Source: Lanius collurio (Eukaryota; Chordata; Aves; Passeriformes; Laniidae). Taken from it: a stretch of DNA of 64,000 bases. Within the stretch, counting starts at the first letter, position 1. Each line of letters begins with the position of its first letter. The position numbers were made by a program, and so were the translations under genes. The notes beneath the pieces are model-generated. The model was not told the origin of the DNA. It searched no databases and was given only the letters and a program-made list of their open reading frames with translations. This document shows, piece after piece, positions 36,801 to 45,609 of the stretch. The stretch spans positions 14,073,855 to 14,137,854 of the forward strand of contig JACBWW010000012.1 in NCBI GenBank assembly GCA_020086605.1, in the 5' to 3' direction.

Positions 36801-39800
36801 ACTGATCCTCTGGCTTCATTTGATTCAGAGTTACCTAGCCATGACTGGCCACACAGCTCTGCAGCTGCCTGGCATTTGTGATTCTTACAGTCCAAAGCCC
36901 AAAACCAAACCAGCTGTTAATCAGCTGATTGCTTTCATTAACAACTTCTGATTGTTGTTTTTTCTTCATCAACAGTTAAAGTTGGTTTGGATGATCTTTT
37001 AATTTTATATTTTTCCCTGCATGAGGTGCTACATTGGGTGCCATAATGTTGGTTCTCCTTTGCTTTCTGTTGAGGTCACTACTGTTGCTGTTTCATGCAG
37101 GAAGATATTAGCATTCATTACTTCCTTGTTTGCTTCATCAATATGACAGAATGCCGTCTTTTTTTGGAGGGTTTTGTTAGGGTTTGTTGTGTTAGTTGGG
37201 TTTTTCTGGTAGGGTCAGTGGAACCATGGGTAGTCTCTGCTCTAACTCCCAAGGCAGAAAATAGTTTTTATAGTCACTTTGCTCAAATGTGTCTCATCAA
37301 ATGTCTGTGTTCTTTAACCAAAGAAGGGACCATGACCTGAATGTTCATGAAGAAACAGCATATTCTTTGTAGAAGGCTGTCACCAGGTCTAAGGAAAAAA
37401 ACAAACATTTTTTTTGCTAAGGGAAGTCTTCCTGTGCCATGAACCTTCTGGGAATCTTTGATTAACTATTACTGTTACAGAAAGTCTGCATACTTAAAAG
37501 GGCTGGATACTATTGCCTTGGCAGAATTTGGTCCCTTAGCATGTCATCACAGAAGTCAATAAATGTTTTTTACATGTACTATTGCTTTAATCTTGAAGAA
37601 AATCTGGATAAAAGGGCTATAGGATGTGAATCTAACTTCACCCCTACCTCAGGGCAGGAATAACTCAATATAGCTAAAACCTTGTTTGGGTGTAGTGCAA
37701 CCTGTTTTTTCTTAAAGATGGTCAATAATAATAGCTCCACAGCCTCAGGGGCAACTTGTGTTAGAGCTTTAACCGTGCTTTTATCCTTGGAAATACTAAT
37801 GTAAGACTTGCCTTTTTTTTTTTTTTTTTTTTAAGGTTATTCTGTAAACATTGTGGTGGTTTGACACTGGCCCAATGCCAGGCACCCACAAGAGTCGCTC
37901 ACTCACCCTCCCCTGCCACAACTGGGCAGAGAGAAAGAAAAATAATTAACAAACACTTCATGAGTTGAGAAAAGGACCAGGAGAAAACACTTCAAGGGCA
38001 AAACAGGCTTAACTTAAAGCTACACTGTGAATTTGTTGCTAACAGGGTCAGAGGAGGATAATGAGAACTAAAATAAGCCCTTAAAAACACTTTTTCCCCC
38101 AGCCCCTCCCTCCTTCACACTAATAGTACAGGGATACAGGGTGTGGAGGTTTGGTCAGTTCATCACTGAGATTTCCTCCCACTGCTCCGGGAGAGGAGCC
38201 TTCCCCTGTGAGGCCATGGGTCCCTCCCACGGGAGACAGCTCTCCTGAACTTCCCTGGCCAACCCTCACGAGCAGCAGCCCCAGCACACCTGCTGCAGCG
38301 TGAGCCCCTCCCAGGGCACAGCCCTCCCAAACTGCTGCACCGGGGCTCTCTCTTTCCACAGGGTGCAGTGCTCCAAGGACAGGCTGCTCCAGCCTGGAGG
38401 CAAGGGCCCCCTCAGCCCACTGAGTCTTCCACTGCATCACAGCCTCCTCCAGGCATCCACCTGCCCCAGAATGGGCACCTCCCTACAGGCTGCAGGTGGA
38501 TCTCTGCATCCCCCATGGACCCATGGGCTGCAGGGGCACAGCTGCTTCACCAAGGTCTGCACCACGGCCTGCAGAGGCACCTCGGCTCTGGTGCCTGGAG
38601 CACCTCCTCCCCCTCCTTCTTCACTGACCTTAGTGTTACCATGTTGTTTCCCTCACATGTGCTCACCTCCTTCTCTTCTCTGATTAGGAGCAAAACTGTG
38701 TGACTTTGTTTTGATTTTCCTTCTTAAATATGTCATCACAGAAGTGTTACCAACCTCTCTCATTGGCCCAGTTTTGGCCAGCAGCGTGTCCATCTTCAGA
38801 GCCATCAGAGATTAACTCTGCTGGACATGGTGGAATTTTCCAGGAGCTTCTCACAGGAGCCATCTCTGTGGTCCCCCTGCTACCAAAAACCAGGCTGTGC
38901 AAAACCAGTAGACACATCAAAATCCCCAAACTGAAATAACCCAAACTAACAACCTAGTCTTTCAGTAGAAAAGTGTTTGCAGTTCTTAAGGACATCTGTA
39001 AGCAGTAATTGACTCCTTTCCCATTTCTCTTCCTAATTAGAATATAGTAGCAGTAGGAGCTGGTTTCTGTGATGGCCTTTGCTATGGTGACAATACCAAA
39101 GCTGCTGTTATTCGCCTTGGCCTAATGGAGATGATCGCCTTTGCCAAAATTTTTTGCAAAGGACAGGTTTCTACTGCCACTTTCCTGGAGAGCTGTGGCG
39201 TTGCTGATCTCATCACGACATGTTATGGTGGCCGGAATCGACGTGTAGCAGAAGCAGTCGTTAAAACTGGAAAGGTACCTTTTTCACTGGGTGAAATCTA
39301 TTCTTACAAGTACTGCCACTCCTCATTTGCTGGAGTAATAGTAGAGTTATCTGAGTCATGCTACTGAGTGAGTGCCCTTCTCTTTCCTCTTGTTTTTTGA
39401 GTGTTACAAGGCTAGAATGAGTGTAAAGGTGTTAAAACATGGTGGGGGGATGATTTAAAAAGCTTGAGAGATAAGACATTGGGAGATGCAGATATAAGAA
39501 GAATACTTAGAAACAAGAATAGGAGCATATTACATATGTTCACTCAAGATCACTTTTGAAAAAGAAAAAACTCTCAGTAACTTTTATTTTTTTAATCCAG
39601 ATTATATATCAGGCTTCTGAAAACTTTACCATAGCTCTCCTTTGCTTTCTTTTTTTTCTTTTCCTTTTGTTGCTTACTTAGTCTATTGAAGAATTAGAGA
39701 AAGAAATGTTGAATGGTCAGAAACTGCAAGGACCACAGACTTCTGCAGAAGTGCATCGCATCCTGAAGCAGAAAGGAATCCTGGACAAGTGAGTAAGAAC

Positions 39801-42763
39801 AGATAAAACAACTTCCACCTGCCCCTTTTTTATCCCCATAACACCTTCTACACATTTGGGTTTGATATATTCATAAAAGTAATAGCCAAAAAGAAATCAT
39901 TGTAATAAAAGTAGATTTAAAGTTAAAATTGGAGAGAGAAGTGAGTAGAACCTCAAAAAAATATTGGTGTAGATAGAGCTATTGCCATTTCGTGAAATTT
40001 GTGAATGTCCTTCTGTTTGCAGAGTGTATTGTTGCCTTCTGCTACTACAGAAAAGCACAGCGAGTATGTTTTAATATGTGAAAAGAAAAAAAATGCGTGA
40101 AATTAGAGCTTCCTAAAGAGACTGTGAAAAATCTCTACATCTCATTTCATTGTAGGGACTTCTTTACTTAGCTCCAAGGAGAGGAGCTTGGTGATCATCT
40201 GAATATAGTGACTGCTTCCACCACATGGATTCTAGCTTAGATACTGCAGTTCTCCTTCCTAATGTGACTTCCAGTTTGCTGTAGGTTAGAACCTCCTGTC
40301 TGCTTCTGTAAGTCAGGGGGTGGTTTTTTGTGGTAGGAAAGTAAGCAAATTGTTCTGGCTTGGTTCACTTGTCTTCGAGTCAGATCATGAATGATTCCTA
40401 TAGCCACACCGACAGTTATTTCCTTATAAGATTAAGAGATGCATTTATCTCTTCCTATTTGTAAAAGAGAAAAAATCAGAAATTAAAAAACTGCCAGTCA
40501 AAAGACCAAACCTTGTTTTTTTTTTCAAAAGCATTTTTAAAGTCTCGTTTTAATGGATCAGCTACATTGAATGATTAATGTTTTAATATTATCTTTGGAT
40601 GTAAGGTACCTAAATCTGTCTCATCAGTGTACAGTAATTAAGCTAACTGCAGAAAAAAAAAATTAAAATGTTGGCTTCATTCTTTGCTGTTTATGATTCC
40701 CTAAATTAACAGGATGCTGTTTGAGGGTTGTTTTGTATTATGTTCTATCTTACAACAAATTGAGTGCATTTTGGATGATTTTGGCTTGTGTTTTTATGAG
40801 AGATATGAAAACAATGTTGCTTATTTTTTTTTAGTATGCCAACATATATGTGTCAGTTCTTCATAAAAGGTCTCATTCAACAAGACTTTTGAAAGCAATT
40901 TTTCAAAGTGTTTTTCAAAAACTACTTTTTTAAAACATAAAACACAGTGGAGCAGTCATGGTTTCAAAGTGAAGAGGTAAGAGTCTAGTATGGTCAGAAT
41001 TTAATATTCTGGTCCTACAAAATTAGTCCCAAGGCTATGCAGAAGTGTGCAGAAGTCGAAGTTCAGCAGAAGAGCCTCGGTAGCAGGGTTGATGCCTGTT
41101 GATACTCGTGATGGAATTACTTCTTTTCAGCAGCTGCCCTCTTGATGTGCTCAGGCCTAACACGCATTTGGAGTTTGCTGGCCCTGAGCCTGCAGCCAGC
41201 CTTGGTACAGGTTTCTCCATGTGAAGTGTGGCAGATCTGTGCACAGTAATGTTCTCTGAAATAAGCAGCAGGACTTAGGTATCAGGTTGTGGTTTGTAGT
41301 AGTGGTGCTTCTTTCACTGAGAAGTAAGTGCCAGTACTGTATCTGAACGTGTGGGAAACTTGCTTTCAGAAGGTTCACCTGTTTTGTGGCCACTTCTCAC
41401 ACAGGTATAGCAAATTTTATTAGTGCCTACATATAAGCTTTTGTGGTAACAGCAGATTTAACCCCCCTTCAGCCCAGTACATCATACAAAGTGAGGCATA
41501 AGTGAGGTTTGTTAAGGAATGCTAAAGTCATTGTGTAATTTTTTTTCTGCCGATTTCCTAGTAAGGGTTTTGCAATCTAGCAATTTAGCATTGGATTTGA
41601 GAGAGCAGCTGTGGGGCTATATGATTTTTTTATTCCACCAATGAAATAGAAAGAGAACTCAAGTCAGTCTAGTTTGGGGCAATGTACTGATACCAGAGTT
41701 ACTGCAATGTAATACATGACAGTGGAATGTATAGGCCATCATATATGGTGCTCAGTACTGAGCACTGAAATGTGCATTACAGGTAAAGCTTTAGAGTGAC
41801 TGATGGGACAACTTTCTTAGGAGAAAGTCCTAGTCCAGATTCTGAATCACTCAGAAATCAACTATTTCACCATCTCCAATGACCCCTATTTTTTATTTCC
41901 GTTGGTAAAAACTCATCAATATAAAAGGCCATGCTGAAATGGCATATGTTCCTGGTGAACAGATCAGCCCCTAAAATTCACCAGGCTTTGTATGAAAATG
42001 GAACTTGTCTGGCTGTTACTGCCTAGGATGGACAGAAAATAAGTACAAATTTCCATAAGGTATCTTGGCTTTAACAAACCTGCAGATTATCAGAGAAGCC
42101 TGAATAATTTGGAGGTTGTTTGGAGACATGGCCAAGTTAAAAAAAAAAAAAAAAAAGGAAGAAAAAGTAGATATGGAATTTTGTATTTCAAAATCCAGGT
42201 TTAATTTTGGATTCTTATTAAAAACTTGACCTTCAATGTCTTCTTGGGTCTCTTTCTGTCATATTCTATATTATCAAATTATTGCTCGGCAGTACTGCAT
42301 AATGGATGTGCCAGTCATTCTTTTTAACCACAGATGGGTACTGCTGTAAGAACAGCCAGGAAAAATGTTTTTAATTTATTTTTTAGATCACTTTATGGTT
42401 GTGCCATACATAATGAATGTCTCGGGCTCCATTATAGCTTGCTAGGCTTCTGAGAGTTACTCTGTTTCAGAGTGCGTGCAGGTTCTGTAGTTACCCCCTG
42501 CTTTTCAGCCCAGCATTTGTGCCTGACAAATAGAAAAAATAAATAACTTTTTCCACCTTTTCCTCTTCCCTCCTTCCTCTCCTCAACCCCTTTATCTTCT
42601 TTATTTTAAGAAAATGTTACAGAGTAAATTTATGCTGTGTTTGCTTTCCCCACCCTCTTTCCTCAGGTTTCCACTCTTTACGGCTGTGTATCAAATCTGC
42701 TATGAAGGGAGGCCTGTCAGAGAGATAATATCCTGCCTTCAAAGCCATCCAGAGCACAAGTAA
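18787..42763 (+). CDS. GPD1L: Glycerol-3-phosphate dehydrogenase 1-like, complete gene (8 coding exons, 353 aa)
   Basis: Cytosolic/membrane-associated NAD-dependent glycerol-3-phosphate dehydrogenase (family role: DHAP + NADH to glycerol-3-phosphate; mammalian GPD1L also affects the cardiac sodium channel SCN5A). Joined coding exons are 18787-18839, 23548-23725, 24474-24614, 28337-28475, 29681-29793, 39041-39274, 39682-39788 and 42667-42763. Together they make 1062 nt, 353 codons plus TAA, against 351 aa in human GPD1L. Residues 1 to about 190 form the NAD-binding fold with the dinucleotide motif VGSGNWGSA (G14, G16, G19). The C-terminal helical domain follows. Residues aligning with the GPD1 active site are all present: K124, K208, N209, D264, T268 and R273 (GPD1 K120, K204, N205, D260, T264, R269). 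GPD1L is preferred over GPD1 because of long stretches such as [18 protein letters not shown] and because CMTM8 lies next door. All introns are GT-AG. The start ATG has a strong context (GCTGCCATGG) inside a CpG island. Confidence 0.97.
19451..19470. repeat. (ACCCC)4 short tandem repeat
   Basis: Four perfect ACCCC units about 280 bp past the end of the GPD1L CpG island. Confidence 0.9.
20752..20828. repeat. 40-bp imperfect tandem duplication in GPD1L intron 1
   Basis: Copies start AACATCTGATCATTGATG and AACATCTCATCATTTATG, period 40, several mismatches, so it is older than the 29-bp duplication at 15905. Confidence 0.85.
23548..23725 (+). CDS. GPD1L: GPD1L coding exon 2
   Basis: Acceptor TTTGTGCAG and donor GTAAGG. 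It completes the split Trp codon (residue 18) and runs to residue 77, ending LPDNV in phase 0. It contains the rest of the Rossmann motif (GSAVAK) and the very conserved [18 protein letters not shown] stretch. The frame agrees with exons 1 and 3. Confidence 0.96.
24165..24393 (+). mobile_element. CR1 LINE 3' end in GPD1L intron 2
   Basis: Sense-oriented 5'-truncated CR1: GGGGAGGTTCAGGTTGGAC, GGAATTTCTTAATGGAAAAA, GTGGAGTCACCATCCCTGG, GGTTGGACTCGATGATCTCC and a terminal GATTCTGTGATTCTG. The 5' boundary is approximate. Its 3' end is 80 bp before exon 3. Confidence 0.92.
24474..24614 (+). CDS. GPD1L: GPD1L coding exon 3
   Basis: Encodes residues 78-124, [19 protein letters not shown] through LGITLIK. 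The last codon is catalytic Lys124 (GPD1 Lys120). Acceptor CTACACAG is preceded by a short pyrimidine tract; donor is GTATAA. A second AG 24 nt upstream (24448-24449) would add eight in-frame codons without a stop. Its pyrimidine tract is poor, so the downstream site, which matches the protein family, is chosen. A CR1 retroposon ends only 80 bp upstream. Confidence 0.96.
24615..28336 (+). other. GPD1L: GPD1L intron 3
   Basis: 3722 bp, GT-AG. A-rich stretch at 25785-25870 and a 28-bp tandem duplication at 27801-27856. The open frame at 26759-27193 has no recognisable domain and is taken as chance. Confidence 0.85.
27801..27856. repeat. 28-bp tandem duplication in GPD1L intron 3
   Basis: Two copies beginning GCTGTTCTGTTTGTATTT, with one mismatch in the middle and one or two near the end. 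Confidence 0.88.
28337..28475 (+). CDS. GPD1L: GPD1L coding exon 4
   Basis: Encodes from [19 protein letters not shown] to CETTI plus one base of a split Gly codon. Acceptor is GGCTGCAG, donor is GTACTG. It holds the conserved MGANIA stretch; here the sequence reads [14 protein letters not shown], with Ser where human has Asn. Confidence 0.96.
28476..29680 (+). other. GPD1L: GPD1L intron 4
   Basis: 1205 bp, GT-AG, ending in a strong pyrimidine tract. Nothing else recognised. Confidence 0.85.
29681..29793 (+). CDS. GPD1L: GPD1L coding exon 5
   Basis: Starts after a strong pyrimidine tract and CAACAG, and ends before GTAAGA. It encodes [20 protein letters not shown] through VELCGALK. The last codon is catalytic Lys208 (GPD1 Lys204). 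The GCRILENG start differs from human GSKVMENG and is the most divergent short stretch of the protein. Confidence 0.96.
32341..32372. repeat. 16-bp tandem duplication in GPD1L intron 5
   Basis: TATTTAAAGGATGAGA occurs twice head to tail without mismatch. Confidence 0.9.
35004..35587 (-). mobile_element. Solo LTR of an ERVL-type endogenous retrovirus, with 5-bp target duplication
   Basis: A 584-bp element starting TGTTGTGGTTAAATCCCAGC and ending CCAGAACA, so TG...CA termini. CTTCA occurs directly before (34999-35003) and after (35588-35592), a perfect 5-bp target site duplication as made by ERVL-class integrases. On the - strand a TATATAA box (near 35320) lies upstream of an ATTAAA poly(A) signal (near 35134), which gives the orientation. 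No internal viral genes are present, so it is a solo LTR left by recombination. I recognise the family type as common in birds; the exact name needs a repeat library. Confidence 0.88.
37852..38914 (-). mobile_element. Second ERVL-like LTR in GPD1L intron 5, about 1.06 kb
   Basis: Begins TGTGGTGGTTTGACACTGGC and ends about CCAGTAGACA. It matches in layout a long GC-rich avian ERVL LTR type: a pyrimidine-rich part, then imperfect repeats built on CTCC..GGGCTGCAG.GG (38340-38580), then a - strand TATTTAAGAAGG box near 38725. No clean target duplication is visible, so the ends may be off by a few bases. The long + strand frames across it (38300-38700) are by-products of GC content. It carries no viral coding sequence. 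Confidence 0.8.
39041..39274 (+). CDS. GPD1L: GPD1L coding exon 6
   Basis: The largest coding exon, 78 codons in phase 0 (residues 209-286). Acceptor CCTAATTAG, donor GTACCT. It begins [13 protein letters not shown] and contains N209, D264, T268 and R273 of the substrate and NAD site ([16 protein letters not shown]). Residues 222-223 read CY (GLCYGDNTK) where human GPD1L has RC and GPD1 has GF, so this is a variable position pair. An ERVL-type LTR ends about 126 bp upstream. Confidence 0.97.
39682..39788 (+). CDS. GPD1L: GPD1L coding exon 7
   Basis: Encodes [20 protein letters not shown] through KGILD plus two bases of a split Lys codon. Acceptor CTTACTTAG after a T-rich tract; donor GTGAGT. 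Almost identical to the mammalian protein. Confidence 0.95.
39789..42666 (+). other. GPD1L: GPD1L intron 7
   Basis: 2878 bp, GT-AG. It contains a poly(A) tract at about 42139-42157. No mobile element recognised. Intron 6 (39275-39681) is only 407 bp and featureless. Confidence 0.85.
42667..42763 (+). CDS. GPD1L: GPD1L coding exon 8 with stop codon
   Basis: Acceptor TTTCCTCAG. It completes the split Lys and encodes [20 protein letters not shown] through SHPEHK, then TAA at 42761-42763. The C-terminus ends PEHK where human ends PEHT. The 3' UTR follows directly. Confidence 0.95.
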
Positions 42764-44160
42764 AATCCATCAGGCTGTTGTACTAATGCAGCTTTCTGCC
42801 TTTCGAATTTGTGTCTGGGTTCAAGTGGATGTAGCTATCATTAAGCTTTGTTCAAAGCTGCTCTCTAGGCAACAGGAACAACATGAATGTCTCTGAGCAG
42901 GTATTGGTGTTTGTTACCCAGCCTGTTTTGACACAGCATGCGGTGTTGGCTTCGTGATTGTCCTTTTACTGGCTAAAATGCAACTTTTTTGTGATCCACA
43001 ATACAGCAATTGCACACACAAGTGTACTTTGAGTTTGCTCCTACAACATAAAACACAATGCTTTGTTGTCTCTTATGAAAGCCTAATCCAAAATCTGCTG
43101 GACACTATGGGAAGAATCCCACTGGTTTTGATCAGAGACTGAATCCAGTCTGTAACCTTGAAATATTAGGAATCTTTCTGTTAGAACTTTGTTTTATTCT
43201 GTATACACAATTAAATGTTAACATTTTGCATGCTTATGACTATATAAATTTAAGCAATGTTAATGCAAAACAAGTGGTAGCAGTTATTCAGGGGGCTACA
43301 GGGACATGTCAGTGAGCCCTAGTGAAGAATATTTTGATTCTTCAAAGTCGTTAAAATTGTCAGGCTACCTTGACACCAGTTTCTAAGTGAATTAAAATTT
43401 TTAATTACACTATTTTAAAGGGAATATTCTAGAGGGGGATCATTACTTCCCCTTCTGTTTTTTAATCCTTGAATTTTTGTATTTCTCCATTTCTCCTTTA
43501 CTGTTCCTAGGTGTTAGGCTCTTCTAGAATCCCATTCCCCAAAGCAAGCCAGAGATGCTGACCTGGGGGTTCTGAACCCTGGAGCCTACAGTTCATTTTA
43601 TTGCTGTACCAGTGGTTGTTCTTCACTGGTATTGTTGGGTGGGTGGGGAAGAATTCCCGTGGGTATCCACTGCTCCAAGTTGTTCTGCTGTGTTTCTAGC
43701 TTAGCTGCAAAGTGTTGCACTCCACACAACACTCCAAGGAATGTCAGGGGAATTCCCTGGTACAACACCCGCTTGTGTTGTCAGAAGGATTGTGTGCCAG
43801 TACGATGACTGCATTCATTTCAGTGCCTGCCAGTGACTGGCATGTCCCCCAGGCTGTAGTCCTGATCCAGCCTCCCCAGTTCTGCAGTTACTCTTTCACT
43901 AGACAAAACTTTTATGGGTGCTGAATCAAACCCTGTACAATCAATCTCCCAGAAAGCTTCTGAAAGGCATCCATCCCTCTCTTTTATTCCCTGGCTATCT
44001 CAACTAGGTTTTTTTTCAGAAACCTTTGCTTTGTCAGGGAGGTTAATTTTATTTGTTATTTCAAAATCTGTGATTTTATGGAGTTTAAGGGGGAGGCAGG
44101 GATTGGTTTGGTTGGTCTTTTTAGATTTTTTTTTAAGATTGATGCAAGAGAACATAGATA

Positions 44161-44166
44161 AATAAA
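44161..44166 (+). terminator. GPD1L: Candidate internal poly(A) signal of GPD1L
   Basis: AATAAA about 1.4 kb after the stop codon, followed by T-rich and GT-rich sequence at 44170-44215. It could give a shorter mRNA. An ATTAAA variant at 43210-43215 is a weaker alternative. Confidence 0.4.
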
Positions 44167-45603
44167 ATCTATTTTGTTTTTCTTGTATACTAAAGTGTGG
44201 GAGGTTTTTTGGTGAAATATATGCTAGGTATATTAAGAGTTGACTCATTGTTCCAACTGGGAGACAAGGGTTGGCAGTAGAATTTCTAGAACAAGACTGC
44301 CTATCTGCTCTGAATATCCACCCCTAACATCTGAGCAGTATCAGAATTGTTGTTCACTGTTCTCAGTGGTGGTTTTAGACCAGAAATCATGCGCACACAC
44401 CTATCCTGAAACTTTGTCATTCAAAATTTGATAAAACAAAGAAGGTGCCTGGGAATAGTTGTCATACTTACATAGCCTGGATTACTCTGAAACAGGGAAG
44501 CATTGGGGTAGCTTTGTGAAGACAGGAAGACCCTTCAGTTCAGGGCTACCATTCTTTGTGCTCCTGTATTGTTTTGCATTAATATTTGGAAGATCTCATG
44601 AATGTCCTCAGATATTCAGGGAGGAGAAAAAGTTATTTTGCCTTACTTCTGATTTAGTGCTAAATGTAAGAGATGGCCGGAAGTTAAGTGACATCAGGTG
44701 TTTTTGGCAGTTGGGAACATCACTGGTAGAGCTGACTTGGAGCAAGCACTCCGCTTAGACGTTTAAGAGGATGTTTTAAGGTTGGAAGCACTGTTATGCT
44801 AACGCACACATGGAGCATACACTCCTCATTACTGCATAACTTTCAGTGTGTTTGCTTATGCTTTTTGTTCTGTTTTTTTAATACCAAATTGGTGGCTTTT
44901 CCTTTGTATGTGTACATATACATTATATATATAAACTTTTTTTTTACATGCAGTATGTAGGACAGTAGCATTTTGTAAGATACATAAAGGGCTATATGAG
45001 CTAAATGTGGTAAATTAATATATATTTTTAAATTATTTCTTTATTATTCCAATACTTCTTCTACCACTGAAACTCTCAAATCATAATTGTTCTTGTTTTG
45101 TAGAGAAGCCTATTCTAAGGCAAATCCAGAGAAAAGATTTTTATTAAATTCTTGCCTCCAGTCTGTTACGATATTCTTGTTTTTTTCAGACAAAAAGTGA
45201 GGTTTCAGTAACTAAAATAACTAAAATGGTTTATTTAAATTTCTATTGATGGTTCACCATTTATATTTGTTTTTCAGCACTGGAGAACACTCAACTCAGC
45301 ACTAAGTATTTTTCCCCCACTAATACTTACTGCTCATTAAAAGACTGTGACATGGTACTGAAACTGAAGGATTAGAAACCTACTCTGCAAATACTCTGTT
45401 TTGCCTAGTACTGTGGTAGTCTTACTGAAAACATTAACCCCTGTGTAAGGGGGTCATAAATTTGTAACTAATTCTTGGTTTATGAACTTTAATTACTAAG
45501 GAAGGCATTGCATTCTAATGAAACTTAACTCAACATGCCCTCATCGTATGTACTGATTTTGTTTAGAGATGTTGAATGTATACCTGTTTGAAGAGTTAGT
45601 ACA

Positions 45604-45609
45604 AATAAA
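45604..45609 (+). terminator. GPD1L: Distal poly(A) signal of GPD1L
   Basis: Canonical AATAAA, followed within 40 nt by a GT/T-rich stretch (about 45612-45645) that suits a downstream CstF element. Its distance from the stop codon agrees with the known 3' UTR length of the gene. Confidence 0.65.

Larger units (their letters stand above)
29794..39040 (+). other. GPD1L: GPD1L intron 5, the largest intron
   Basis: 9247 bp, GT-AG. It holds both LTR elements (35004-35587 and 37852-38914), a 16-bp tandem duplication (32341-32372) and a poly(T) tract just before the second LTR (37813-37832). No other coding or RNA feature recognised. Confidence 0.85.

Noticed and set aside
38300..38703. Overlapping 127- and 111-codon frames
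   Set aside because: They lie entirely in the GC-rich part of an LTR, in several frames and on both strands. This is an effect of composition and internal repeats, not a gene.
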